Of a DNA stretch of 64,000 nucleotides, positions 18,025 to 26,955 are shown one piece after another. The position numbers were made by a program, and so were the translations under genes. Numbering within the stretch: position 1 is the stretch's first letter; the number at the start of each line of letters is the position of its first letter. Below the pieces are notes generated by a model that saw only the letters and a list, made by a program, of their open reading frames with translations, was not told the DNA's origin and ran no database searches. The stretch comes from Sphingobium nicotianae (GTDB taxonomy: Bacteria > Pseudomonadota > Alphaproteobacteria > Sphingomonadales > Sphingomonadaceae): the NCBI RefSeq assembly GCF_018603885.1, contig NZ_JAHGAW010000010.1:62001-126000 (forward strand), given 5' to 3'.

Positions 18025-18981
18025 TCAGCCTGCCCCCGCTCTTTCATAAGCGCTGCCGTGAAACTCCCGCACCTCGCGGCGCACGACGAACGGCGTGAGC
18101 CTGGGCGCGACGGTGTGGACGAAATCGAGCAGGAACTGGCGGAGATAAGTGTTGGGCCGCAGCGAGACCTTGATCGTGCTGGATGGTAGCAAATGGCTGA
18201 CGTCGCGCACCGCGATCTCCGTATCGCGGTCCCTGTCATAAGTGATCGCCGCGAGAATGCCGATGCCGAGGCCCATGCCGACATAGGTCTTGCAGACATC
18301 GGCATCGATGCCGCTCATCACGATCTTGGGCTCCAGCCCCGCGTCGGCGAATACTTTCAGAACTTTCCAGCGACCGGAATAGCGGGCGTCATAGGTGATG
18401 ATCGGATATTTGACGATCTCCTCCAGTGTCAGCTCGGGCACGGCCAGGATCGGATGGTCGATCGGCGCGACGATGCAGCGCTGCAAGTCCATGCAGGGGA
18501 GCTGAACGAGGTTCGGGAAGGTCCGCGTGGTCTCGGTGCCGATCGAGATGTCAGCCAGGCCGGCCTCGACCAGCGCGCAGATTTCCTCCGGGTCGCCCTG
18601 CTTCATCACCAGCTTCACGTCCGGGTAACGCGGGATGAACTGCTCGATCACCTTGGGCAGCACGTAGCGCGCCTGGGTGTGGGTGGTGGCGATAGTGAAG
18701 ACGCCGCGATTGCCCGAGTGCATATCCTCCTTCAGCGTCTTGAGCGCAGCGACGTCGGTGCCGATGCGCTGGCCGATGTCGAAGACGATCTGACCCGGCT
18801 CGGTAAGGCCGATGATGCGGTTGCGGGTGCGCAGGAATATCTCGAAGCCCAGTTCCTGCTCGAGCAGCTGGATCTGGCGGCTGACCCCGGGCTGTGAGGT
18901 GTTCAGTGCCTCCGCCGCGGCGGAGAGATGGTTTCCCTGACGCACGATCTCGACCACGTAGCGCAACTGCTGAAGTTTCAC
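18025..18981 (-). CDS. LysR-family regulator, CysB-like
   Basis: A 318-residue LysR regulator. The N-terminal winged helix-turn-helix (VKLQQLRYVVEIVRQG, then LNTSQPGVSRQIQLLE) and the effector domain (IATTHTQARYVLP, IDHPILAVPELTLEEI) closely follow the CysB/Cbl subgroup, which senses sulfur-status metabolites. The start is GTG at 18981, placed after GGAGAGG; the long upstream extension of the frame is not convincing. It is divergent from the flavoprotein gene and probably controls that operon. Because the operon ends with a TauE/SafE permease, a sulfur-linked effector is possible, but relatives of CysB also regulate unrelated catabolic genes. Confidence 0.88.
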   Translation of the reverse strand: MKLQQLRYVVEIVRQGNHLSAAAEALNTSQPGVSRQIQLLEQELGFEIFLRTRNRIIGLTEPGQIVFDIGQRIGTDVAALKTLKEDMHSGNRGVFTIATTHTQARYVLPKVIEQFIPRYPDVKLVMKQGDPEEICALVEAGLADISIGTETTRTFPNLVQLPCMDLQRCIVAPIDHPILAVPELTLEEIVKYPIITYDARYSGRWKVLKVFADAGLEPKIVMSGIDADVCKTYVGMGLGIGILAAITYDRDRDTEIAVRDVSHLLPSSTIKVSLRPNTYLRQFLLDFVHTVAPRLTPFVVRREVREFHGSAYERAGAG

Positions 18982-19171
18982 CTGCCCTCTCCACCATGCG
19001 TTTGAGCCATGCCAGCATGCCGTAATATTTCGTGCGTGCATAGCGAGATTGGCTAATTTGGCCGGCGCGTACACGGCGCAGGCGGCACTAGGTCTTGACG
19101 CCGGCGCATCCCGATACGCGCAAATCCGATGCGGCGCGCAGCAGGGCGCCCAGGCAGACAGAGGGGATTTC
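18982..19171. promoter_or_regulatory. Divergent LysR/flavoprotein control region
   Basis: This 190-base gap separates the LysR gene from the operon it likely regulates. It includes the inverted repeat TAGC-N7-GCTA at 19041-19055, a candidate operator although the spacing is not the classic T-N11-A. Regulation from here is inferred from gene orientation. Confidence 0.45.
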
Positions 19172-20698
19172 ATGCCGCAGGCCGAAGGCACAAGCTGGGA
19201 CGTGATCGTGGTCGGCGGCGGAAACGCGGCGCTGTGCGGGGCAATCAACGCTGCTAATATGGGCGCGAACGTCCTGGTGCTCGAGCGCTCGCCGATCGAG
19301 GAGCGCGGCGGCAACACCGCTTACACGGACGGCCTGATGCGCACCGTCTATGAAGGCGCCGACGACATCCGCGCCTATTGCCCCGACCTCACCGACGACG
19401 AGGTCGCGGTCAGCGATTTCGGCGCCTATACCGAAGCCGATTTCTTCGACGATATGGCGCGGATCACGCAATATCGCACCGATCCCGACCTGTGCGAAAT
19501 CCTCGTCACGCGCAGCAAAGAGACGATTCTGTGGATGCGCGACCAGGGCGTCCGCTTCTTCCCCAATTTCGGGCGGCAGGCCTATCGTGTGAACGGACGC
19601 TTCAAATTCTGGGGCGGCGCGACAATCGCGGTGCAGGCCGGCGGGCCGGGTCTGGTCGAGGCGCTGTATCGCGCGGCCGAGAAGCGCGGCATCACGGTCC
19701 GCTACGATAGCTGGGTGCGCGATCTGGTCTATGAGGACGGCGCGGTCAAAGGCGTCGTCGTCGCGCGGCCGGAAGGCGGCGACGAAACGATCCGCGCGCC
19801 CGCGATCGTGCTCGCCTGCGGCGGGTTCGAGGGCAATGCCGAGATGCGCGCGCGCTATCTCGGGCCGGGCTGGGATCTCGCGAAAGTGCGCGGCTCCAAA
19901 TATAATACCGGCGACGGCCTCTCCATGGCGCTCAAGATCGGCGCCAAGCCGTTCGGCCACTGGTCCGGCTGCCACGCCGTCTCCTGGGAACGCTACGCCT
20001 CCGACTTCGGCGATCTCGCCATTACGCCGCAATATCAGCGACATAGCTACCCGCTCTGCGTGATGGTCAACACCGCCGGCAAGCGCTTCGTCGACGAGGG
20101 TGCCGACTTCCGCAACTATACCTACGCCAAATATGGCCATGCCGTGCTGCAGCAGCCGGGCCAGGTCGCCTGGCAGATCTATGACAGCAAGGTCGTCCAT
20201 CTGCTGCGCGACGAATATCGCACCCGCAACGTCACCAAGATCAGCGCCAACACGCTGGAGGAACTGGCCGACAAGCTGGACGAGATCGACAAGACGCAGC
20301 TGCTCGCGACGATCGCCGAGTTCAACGCATCGGTGAAGGCCGACGCCGCGTTCGATCCCAACATCAAGGATGGCCGCAGCGCCACCAGCAACGGCGTGGT
20401 GCGCAGCAACTGGGCCAACACGATCGATACCGGCCCGTTCGAGGCCTATGCCGTGACCTGCGGCGTCACCTTCACCTTCGGCGGGCTGCGCATCTCGACC
20501 GAGGGCGAGGCGATCGACGTCAATGACCGCGTCATCCCCGGCCTGTTCATCGCCGGCGAGATGGTCGGCGGCATCTTCTACTTCAATTATCCGGGCGCGA
20601 GCGGCCTCACCAGCGGCGCAGTCTTCGGCCGTCTCGCGGGCGGCAGCGCCGCCGCCTACGCGCAGGCCCACGTACCGCAACCAGCCACCGCGGCCTGA
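19172..20698 (+). CDS. FAD-dependent dehydrogenase, tricarballylate dehydrogenase (TcuA)-like
   Basis: A 508-residue flavoprotein of the succinate dehydrogenase/fumarate reductase flavoprotein family. The start motif VIVVGGGNAALCGAI, then LERSPIEERGGNTAYTDG, and WMRDQGVRFFPNF resemble TcuA, which oxidises tricarballylate to cis-aconitate. A C-terminal FAD segment reads GLFIAGEMVGGIFYFNYPG, followed by GASGLTSGAVFGR. The ATG at 19172 follows GAGGGGA. It heads a plus-strand run with two MmgE/PrpD genes and an aldehyde dehydrogenase. A role in desaturating a polycarboxylic or cyclic acid is plausible but unproven. Confidence 0.84.
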   Translation: MPQAEGTSWDVIVVGGGNAALCGAINAANMGANVLVLERSPIEERGGNTAYTDGLMRTVYEGADDIRAYCPDLTDDEVAVSDFGAYTEADFFDDMARITQYRTDPDLCEILVTRSKETILWMRDQGVRFFPNFGRQAYRVNGRFKFWGGATIAVQAGGPGLVEALYRAAEKRGITVRYDSWVRDLVYEDGAVKGVVVARPEGGDETIRAPAIVLACGGFEGNAEMRARYLGPGWDLAKVRGSKYNTGDGLSMALKIGAKPFGHWSGCHAVSWERYASDFGDLAITPQYQRHSYPLCVMVNTAGKRFVDEGADFRNYTYAKYGHAVLQQPGQVAWQIYDSKVVHLLRDEYRTRNVTKISANTLEELADKLDEIDKTQLLATIAEFNASVKADAAFDPNIKDGRSATSNGVVRSNWANTIDTGPFEAYAVTCGVTFTFGGLRISTEGEAIDVNDRVIPGLFIAGEMVGGIFYFNYPGASGLTSGAVFGRLAGGSAAAYAQAHVPQPATAA

Positions 20699-20733
20699 CC
20701 CTTTTCCAAGTCATTCATCAGAAAGCCTGACCC

Positions 20734-22137
20734 ATGAACGCTCCTGTCGAGATAGACCTCCCCAATACCACCCGCGAGGTCGCCGAGTTTGGCGCTGGCC
20801 TCAGTTTCAAGGACTTGCCAGCCGATCTGCTCACGAATGCGAAGCAGTGCATCCGCGACAGCCTCGGCTGCGGCGTCTATGGGGCGCCCCAGCCCTGGAC
20901 CCTGTCGGTCGCGCGTGTCGTCGACTTTCTCGGCCAGTCACCCAAGGCCAGCGCCTGGGGCATGAAGATCAAGGCCGATCCGCTCGGCGCGGCCTTAATC
21001 AACGGCACGGCGGCGCAGGGCTTCGAGCTGGACGACTGCCACGATCAGTCCATGTCGCATTATGGCGCGGGCGTGGTGCCGGCCGTGCTCGCCTCGGCCG
21101 AGGGCTTCGGCACGTTCAGCGGGCAGGACATCATCCTCGCGACGGTCGCCGGTTACGAGATCGGGACGCGCATCGGCAACACGGTGAGCCCGAGCGCCTT
21201 CCATCGCGGCTTCCATCCCTGCGGCCTCACCAGCACCTTCGCCTCCGCTGCGGCGATCGCCAAGATGCTCAGTCTCGACGCCGACCAATATGTGAGCGCG
21301 CTCGGCCTCGCCGGCAGCCAGGCGGCGGGCCTGATGGCGGCGCAGTTCGGCGCGATGGCCAAGCGCTTCCACTCGGGCAAAGCGGCGCAGAACGGCATCA
21401 TCGCCGCGCTCTGCGCCCGCGAGGGGCTGACCGGCGTGCGCAACGTGCTGGAGGCGCCCTATGGCGGCTTCTGCTCGACCTATTCCGAAACATACGACCT
21501 CAATTGGGCGACCGATGGCCTCGGCAGCGAATGGGAGATGCGCAAGAACGGCTTCAAGCAATATTCATCGCTCGCCAGCAGCCAGACCTCGGTCGACGCG
21601 CTGCGCGGCATCCGTAAGCGCGACGGCATCAAGGGCGAGGATGTCGCCAAGGTGCGCATCGGCGCGACCAACATGGTCTATGTCCACTGCGGCTGGCCCT
21701 ATGTGCCCAATGGCGAGACGATCACCGCGCAGATGAACCTGCCTTTCACCGCGGCGGTGACCCTGCTGGAGGGCAATGCCTTCGTCGACCAATATGTCGA
21801 TTCAAAGCTTTACGACCCGACGATCATCGATCTTGCCAACCGCATCGAAGTCTATGTCGATCCCGAGCTGGACGCAGGCGGGCCGCACGAGATGCGCGCC
21901 GTGCGCGTCGAGGTGACGATGAAGAATGGCGACGTCCACACATGGGAGCAGACCTATCGCTCAGGCCATTGGGCGAACCCGATTCCCGAGGACGAGCTCG
22001 CCGCCAAGTTCCGCGATCTCGCCTCGCGCGTGATCACCGACGAGGCGGTCAAGGGCATCGAGGACGTGATCGCCAATCTCGAGAACGAACCGGAGCCGGC
22101 GCCCAAGCTCGGCAAGCTGCTGCAGCAGGTGCGCTGA
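20734..22137 (+). CDS. MmgE/PrpD family protein (copy 1)
   Basis: A 467-residue protein of the MmgE/PrpD fold, the family of 2-methylcitrate dehydratase, cis-aconitate decarboxylase and iminodisuccinate epimerase. Typical segments are GFELDDCHDQSMSHYGAGVVPA, FHRGFHPCGLTSTFASAAA and AKRFHSGKAAQNG, which bear the conserved Asp, His and Lys residues. The ribosome site is weak. It is followed two bases later by a second, diverged member, so the pair could form a heteromer or catalyse successive steps. A TcuA-like enzyme upstream hints at an aconitate- or citrate-like acid substrate. Confidence 0.85.
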   Translation: MNAPVEIDLPNTTREVAEFGAGLSFKDLPADLLTNAKQCIRDSLGCGVYGAPQPWTLSVARVVDFLGQSPKASAWGMKIKADPLGAALINGTAAQGFELDDCHDQSMSHYGAGVVPAVLASAEGFGTFSGQDIILATVAGYEIGTRIGNTVSPSAFHRGFHPCGLTSTFASAAAIAKMLSLDADQYVSALGLAGSQAAGLMAAQFGAMAKRFHSGKAAQNGIIAALCAREGLTGVRNVLEAPYGGFCSTYSETYDLNWATDGLGSEWEMRKNGFKQYSSLASSQTSVDALRGIRKRDGIKGEDVAKVRIGATNMVYVHCGWPYVPNGETITAQMNLPFTAAVTLLEGNAFVDQYVDSKLYDPTIIDLANRIEVYVDPELDAGGPHEMRAVRVEVTMKNGDVHTWEQTYRSGHWANPIPEDELAAKFRDLASRVITDEAVKGIEDVIANLENEPEPAPKLGKLLQQVR

Positions 22138-22139
22138 GC

Positions 22140-23555
22140 ATGGCCCGGACATTGGCCGAGACCTTCGCCGATTTCGCGGCGACCTTCCCCGGCGCGCAGA
22201 TGCCGGCGGAGGTCCGCGCGGCGGCGCACTGGCATATCGTGGACTCGATCGGCGTCTCGATCGCCGGCGCCAATCCGCAGGAGGAGAGCGGCAAGGCGGC
22301 CGCCAAGCTGATCCCCGGCTGGTCGGACCCCACGGGCGCGAGCCTGCTCGGCCTCGGCGCCCGGGCCAGGCCGGAGCTGGCGGCGATGCTCAACGGCTCG
22401 CTGGCGCAGGCGCTGGAGATGGACGACAAGCATGGCTCCTCGCTCGCCCGCCCAGGCTCGACGGTGATCCCGGCGGTGCTGGCAGCGGCGGAAGCCGGCA
22501 ACGCCACGATCGCACAGGCGATCGACGCCACGGTGATCGGCTATGAAGTGATGATCCGCCTCGGCTTCGTCGCCGGCCCGCGCTTCCTGGAGCGCGGCTA
22601 TCATACCAGTTCGCTGATCGGCTCCTTCGGGGTCGCGGCCGCCATCGGACGGTATCGCGGAGCCAGCGCGGCCACCATCGTCGACGCGATGGGGATCAGC
22701 GGCACCTTCGCCTCGGGCATCCAGGAATCGACCCGCACCGGCTCGACCTCCAAGATCCTGCACGGCGGCTGGGGCGCGCATGCCGGGATGCTGGCGACCG
22801 ATCTGGCGCAGGCCGGCATCACCGGCCCGGCGAGCGTGTTCGAGGGCAAGTTCGGCTTCTTCGAGACGCATCTGACGCCGATCAGCGGCGCCCTCGACTT
22901 CACCGGCCCGGCAACCGGGCTGGGCGAACGCTGGTATCTTCCGGAGACGGCCTACAAGCCCTACCCCTGCTGCCAGCTGCTCCATGCCTTCGTCGTCGCG
23001 GCGCGCCAGATCCTCGCCGATTTCGCCAGCGACGGAACCAGTATCGACGACATCATAGCGATCCATTGCGAACTGGCCGAGCCGGGCCTGACCCTGGTCA
23101 CCGAGCCGCGTGAGCGCAAGAAGGCGCCGCAAACGCCGCACGAGGCGCGCTTCAGCCTGTTCTTCGGCGTGGCGGCGGCCTTCGTCGACGGCGATGTCGG
23201 GCTGGAGACCTTCCTGCCCGCGCGCCTCGCCGATCCGGCGATCCTGAAGCTCGCCGCCGTCACCGAGGCGGCGGAAGACCCGCTCAGCGACTATCCGGCC
23301 CACTGCCCGGCCCGCCTCACCGTGACGGCGAAGGGCAAGACCTATTTCGCGCATATCCCCTATCATCCCGGCTCGCCAGAGGCGGCGCTCACCCGCGACG
23401 ACGTCCTCGACAAGTTCGCGCGCAATACGCGCTGGCTGCTGGGCAACGAGGCCCGCGCGATCGGCGAGCGGATGGGCGGGATGCCGGAAAGCGCGAAGCT
23501 GGCCGATCTGCTCGCCTGCGTATCACCGGACGCGGCGCTGCGGAAAGCCTCGTGA
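22140..23555 (+). CDS. MmgE/PrpD family protein (copy 2)
   Basis: A 471-residue second MmgE/PrpD member. It shows QALEMDDKHGSSLARPGSTVIPA, RGYHTSSLIGSFGVAAA and TSKILHGGWGAHAG, the usual positions of the conserved Asp/His/Lys. It differs widely from the preceding copy, so it is not a recent duplicate. The ATG at 22140 lies two bases after the previous stop, and its own end overlaps the aldehyde dehydrogenase start by four bases (GTGA). Dehydratase, decarboxylase or epimerase activity are all possible for the fold. Confidence 0.86.
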   Translation: MARTLAETFADFAATFPGAQMPAEVRAAAHWHIVDSIGVSIAGANPQEESGKAAAKLIPGWSDPTGASLLGLGARARPELAAMLNGSLAQALEMDDKHGSSLARPGSTVIPAVLAAAEAGNATIAQAIDATVIGYEVMIRLGFVAGPRFLERGYHTSSLIGSFGVAAAIGRYRGASAATIVDAMGISGTFASGIQESTRTGSTSKILHGGWGAHAGMLATDLAQAGITGPASVFEGKFGFFETHLTPISGALDFTGPATGLGERWYLPETAYKPYPCCQLLHAFVVAARQILADFASDGTSIDDIIAIHCELAEPGLTLVTEPRERKKAPQTPHEARFSLFFGVAAAFVDGDVGLETFLPARLADPAILKLAAVTEAAEDPLSDYPAHCPARLTVTAKGKTYFAHIPYHPGSPEAALTRDDVLDKFARNTRWLLGNEARAIGERMGGMPESAKLADLLACVSPDAALRKAS

Positions 23556-25030
23556 GCGACGCCTTCGCATTCGACCGTCTCTTCATCGGCGGCGAGTGGA
23601 TGACGTCGGCGTCGGGCGGCGCGATCGCCACGATCGACCCTTCGACCGAAGAGGTCTGGACCGCTGTGGCCACCGCCGATGCCGCTGACGTCGACCGCGC
23701 GGTCGCGGCGGCGCGGGCGGCGATGGACGGTGCCTGGGGCCGGCGCACCAGCCCGAGCCAGCGCGGCGCGCTCCTGGCCAGGCTTGCCGACCTGGTGCGC
23801 CGCGACGCCAGGGCGCTCGCAGAGATCGAGAGCCGCGACAATGGCAAACCGCTCAAGGACACGCTGGGCGAGGTGCAGCGCGCGGCCGACTGGCTGACCT
23901 TCTTCGGCGGTGCGGCCGACAAGCTCAATGGCGAGCAGATCCCCTATTCGGTCGATGCGCTGGCCTATACGCGCCATGAGCCGGTCGGCGTGGTCGCGGC
24001 GATCCTGCCGTGGAACTCGCCCATCTCGCTCGCGAGCTGGAAGCTCGGCCCGGGCCTCGCGGCGGGCAATGCGATGATCCTCAAGCCCTCCGAATATACG
24101 CCGGCGAGCATGGTCGCGCTGGCGCGGCTGGTGGAGGAGGCGGGCTTTCCGGCCGGCGTCGTCAACGTGCTGCCGGGAGACGGATCGGTTGGCGCGCTGC
24201 TCGCCGCGCATCCCGGCGTCGACAAGATGTCCTTCACCGGATCGCAGGCGACCGCGACGCGGATCATGCAGAGCGCCGCCGCCAGCCTCAAGCGCTGCAG
24301 CTTCGAGTGCGGCGGCAAGTCGCCCTTCATCGTCTTCGCCGACGCCGATGTCGGCAAGGCGATGGCGATCGCGCTGCAGAGCGCGTTCCGCTCGACCGGG
24401 CAATCCTGCTCCGCCGCCTCCCGCATCTTCGTCGAGCGGCCGATCTATGAGGCGTTCGCACGCGAGCTGGCCGAGCGGGCGCAGCGCATCCGCGTCGGCT
24501 CGCCGTTCGATCCCGCCAGCCATATCGGCCCGCAGACCTCCGCCCAGCAGCTCGCCAAGACGACCGACTATATCGCGATCGGGCTGGAGGGCGGATCGCG
24601 ACTGCTGGCGGGCGGCAAGCGGCCCGCGCATCTGGAGCGCGGCTATTATGTCGAGCCGACCGTCTTCGCCGACACCGACAATCGCTCGCGCCTCGCCCAG
24701 GAGGAGATTTTCGGCCCGGTGACGGCCGTCATGCCCTTCGACGACGAGGAAGAGGCGATCGCGCTCGCCAACGACACCAATTACGGCCTGGTCGGGGGCC
24801 TGTGGACCGCCGATGTCGGCCGCGCCCACCGCGTCGCCGCACGGATCGAGTCCGGGCTGGTGTCGGTCAACACGTTCCGGCCGGTCCATTACATGCTGCC
24901 TTATGGCGGCTACAAGATGAGCGGCATCGGACGCGAGAACGGCTTCGACGCGATGAAGGCGTTCACCGAGGTGAAGACGGTGGTGGTTGATCTCTCGACG
25001 GCGCCGGTGGCCGATCCCTTCCCGCTCTAA
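23552..25030 (+). CDS. Aldehyde dehydrogenase
   Basis: A 492-residue aldehyde dehydrogenase. Catalytic residues are Asn155 (PWNSP), Glu252 (FECGGKSP) and Cys286 (GQSCSAAS). The usual ELGGKSP is ECGGKSP, with Cys253 in place of the Leu, an uncommon but tolerated change. It starts with GTG overlapping the upstream stop by four bases, so it is translationally coupled to the second MmgE/PrpD gene and likely oxidises the aldehyde product of that pathway. A palindromic repeat follows it. Confidence 0.87.
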   Translation: MSDAFAFDRLFIGGEWMTSASGGAIATIDPSTEEVWTAVATADAADVDRAVAAARAAMDGAWGRRTSPSQRGALLARLADLVRRDARALAEIESRDNGKPLKDTLGEVQRAADWLTFFGGAADKLNGEQIPYSVDALAYTRHEPVGVVAAILPWNSPISLASWKLGPGLAAGNAMILKPSEYTPASMVALARLVEEAGFPAGVVNVLPGDGSVGALLAAHPGVDKMSFTGSQATATRIMQSAAASLKRCSFECGGKSPFIVFADADVGKAMAIALQSAFRSTGQSCSAASRIFVERPIYEAFARELAERAQRIRVGSPFDPASHIGPQTSAQQLAKTTDYIAIGLEGGSRLLAGGKRPAHLERGYYVEPTVFADTDNRSRLAQEEIFGPVTAVMPFDDEEEAIALANDTNYGLVGGLWTADVGRAHRVAARIESGLVSVNTFRPVHYMLPYGGYKMSGIGRENGFDAMKAFTEVKTVVVDLSTAPVADPFPL

Positions 25031-25034
25031 ACTT

Positions 25035-25062
25035 CGTCATTCCAGCGTTCGCGGGAATGACG
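25035..25062. repeat. Dispersed palindromic (REP-like) element, terminator candidate
   Basis: CGTCATTCC and GGAATGACG form the outer stem around GCGTTCGC. The sequence is a close relative of the arms at 11307-11392. It lies just after the aldehyde dehydrogenase stop and may end that transcript. Confidence 0.7.
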
Positions 25063-25142
25063 GGGCGGGCGGCCCGGAAGATTAGGCTTCCCACCGGCCC
25101 GCTTCCGGATCAAGGCAGTCGGGACGGGAACAGGGGCGCAGC

Positions 25143-25892
25143 ATGAACAGCGAAGTGCAATATTATGTCTGCGCCGTCATCGCGGTCGTCCTGTCCGGAC
25201 TCGGAAAAGGCGGCTTCTCCGGCGTCGGCGCGCTGGCGATGCCGATCCTCGCGCTCGGCATCGATCCGGTGCGCGCAGCCGCCATCCTCCTCCCCATCCT
25301 CATCGCGCAGGATGCGGTCAGCGTCTGGGCCTTCCGCCACGACTGGGACAAATGGATCGTCGGCGTGATGCTGCCCGGCGTCATCATCGGCATCGTGCTC
25401 GGCTATGTCTTCGCCGCAAAGGTATCGGAGGGTGCCGTGCTCGGCATGGTTGGCGGCATCTCCGTGTTGTTCGGCCTGCAGCGGCTGTGGATCGAGCGCG
25501 GCGCATCGATTGTGCTGCCGTCCGACTCTTCCGGCTGGGTCGGCGCCTTGTTCGGCGTCGCGGCAGGCTTCACGAGCCAGATCGCCCATGCCGGCTCGCC
25601 GCCCTTCCAGATGTTCGTGCTGCCGCGCCGGCTGCCGCGCGACACACTGGTCGGCACCACCGCCGTCACCTTCGCGCTCATGAACTGGCTGAAGGTGCCG
25701 GCTTATTACGCGCTCGGCCAGTTCACCCGCGCCAACCTGATCGCCACCGCCCTGCTCATCCCCGTCGCGCTGATCTCGACGCTCGCCGGCGTGAAGCTGG
25801 TCCGCCGCGTCGATCCGGCGCGCTTCTACACGCTGATCTATGTGCTGATGGTGCTGCTCGGCCTCAAGCTGGTGGCCGACGCGATCTTCTAG
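25143..25892 (+). CDS. Sulfite exporter TauE/SafE family permease
   Basis: A 249-residue inner-membrane protein with about eight hydrophobic segments and the TauE/SafE signature SGLGKGGFSGVGALAMPIL at the start. A second family motif, AAGFTSQIAHAGSPPFQMF, is at mid-protein. Members export sulfite, sulfoacetate or other small organic anions. It is separated by 112 bases and a palindromic repeat from the upstream operon and converges on the phytase gene. Since a CysB-like regulator heads the region, export of a sulfur-containing or organic acid product is a reasonable guess. Confidence 0.85.
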   Translation: MNSEVQYYVCAVIAVVLSGLGKGGFSGVGALAMPILALGIDPVRAAAILLPILIAQDAVSVWAFRHDWDKWIVGVMLPGVIIGIVLGYVFAAKVSEGAVLGMVGGISVLFGLQRLWIERGASIVLPSDSSGWVGALFGVAAGFTSQIAHAGSPPFQMFVLPRRLPRDTLVGTTAVTFALMNWLKVPAYYALGQFTRANLIATALLIPVALISTLAGVKLVRRVDPARFYTLIYVLMVLLGLKLVADAIF

Positions 25893-25899
25893 AGGCGGC

Positions 25900-26955
25900 T
25901 CATTTCAGCCCGAGCAGCGTCTTCAGCGCCTTGCCGGGTACCAGCTTGAAGTTCTGATTGTCCGGCGCGTTGTCGCCGTCCTGGACGATCAGAAATCCCT
26001 TCTCGAATGGAGCACTGAAATTGCCCGGCGCGAACTCCAGGCCATCCGTGTCGGTCACGCCGTCGACCGGGCCCGATCCGGTGACGCGGAAGCGGCGGAC
26101 ATAGCGGCCGCTCTCCAGATCATAGGCGACATAGGCATTGTCGTTCTGGCTGGAGGCGAGCAGCAGCCCGCCGCGCGCGCCCTGGGGAATGATGGTGACA
26201 CCTTCGATGTCCGGGATCAGGCGCACACCGTCGACGGCCGCGAACATGGTGGGCGGCGCCTTGCTGTCGGGCGCGGCGTCGATCCGCCAGATCGCCCGTC
26301 TTTCCTCGCCGACATAGAGCAGGCCAGTGCGATCATCGACGACGCAGCCCTCGGTCCGGCTGCCGAGCTTGACATCGCGCACGAGGGTGGCGCTCGGCGC
26401 CGATCCGGACAGGTCGAGCGCATATTGCCGGACATCGCCATTGTTGAAGGCGATGAAGGCGAAGACCCGATCGGCCGCGTAGCGCCACAGGCAGAAACCA
26501 TAGACGTCGCCCACGCCGTCGCTGGCGACGGGGACATGGGCGAGGTGGCGCAGGCCAGCAGGCGACGCTTCAAGGGCATAGAGCGCGATCTTGCCATGGG
26601 GATCGTCGCTGCGATCGGTCGCGGCGACGAGCACGGCCTCGCGACCGCCGATCAGCACGTCGGCGCGCAGATCGACATTGTTGACGCGGCCTGCGGGCGC
26701 CGAAGCGACCAGCTTGCCGGACAGGTCATAGACGTTGAGGCCCCAGCTCTTGTCGGTGCCGACGATAAGGCTCTTGGCCGGATCGGCCGGATTGCGCCAC
26801 ACGGCCGGATCGTCCGCCGAGTCACCCGGCGAGGCGACCGGCGCGGTTTCGCGCACCGCCGGAATCGTGGCAGTCTCCACCGGTTGTGCCCCTGACGGCA
26901 TCGCCGCGAACAGGCCGAGGATGGAGGCAAGCATCGAAACAGGATGGAGGCTCAT
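25900..26955 (-). CDS. Beta-propeller phytase (3-phytase)
   Basis: A 351-residue secreted beta-propeller phytase, which releases phosphate from myo-inositol hexakisphosphate in a Ca-dependent way. A signal peptide ends near PSGAQP. Propeller motifs are DDPAVWRNP, VNNVDLR, SRTEGCVVDDRTGLLYVGEE, LIPDIEGVTI and DTDGLEF, matching the acidic Ca/phosphate sites of the family. Length (~350) is normal. The start overlaps the phosphatase stop by four bases (ATGA), so the two are coupled. It is the last gene of the sigma factor - FecR - TonB receptor - PhoD - phytase block, suggesting a phosphate-scavenging system. Confidence 0.9.
   Translation of the reverse strand: MSLHPVSMLASILGLFAAMPSGAQPVETATIPAVRETAPVASPGDSADDPAVWRNPADPAKSLIVGTDKSWGLNVYDLSGKLVASAPAGRVNNVDLRADVLIGGREAVLVAATDRSDDPHGKIALYALEASPAGLRHLAHVPVASDGVGDVYGFCLWRYAADRVFAFIAFNNGDVRQYALDLSGSAPSATLVRDVKLGSRTEGCVVDDRTGLLYVGEERRAIWRIDAAPDSKAPPTMFAAVDGVRLIPDIEGVTIIPQGARGGLLLASSQNDNAYVAYDLESGRYVRRFRVTGSGPVDGVTDTDGLEFAPGNFSAPFEKGFLIVQDGDNAPDNQNFKLVPGKALKTLLGLK

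Noticed and set aside
19041..19055. TAGC-N7-GCTA as a confirmed LysR box
   Set aside because: The T-to-A spacing is 13, not 11; mentioned only as a candidate.
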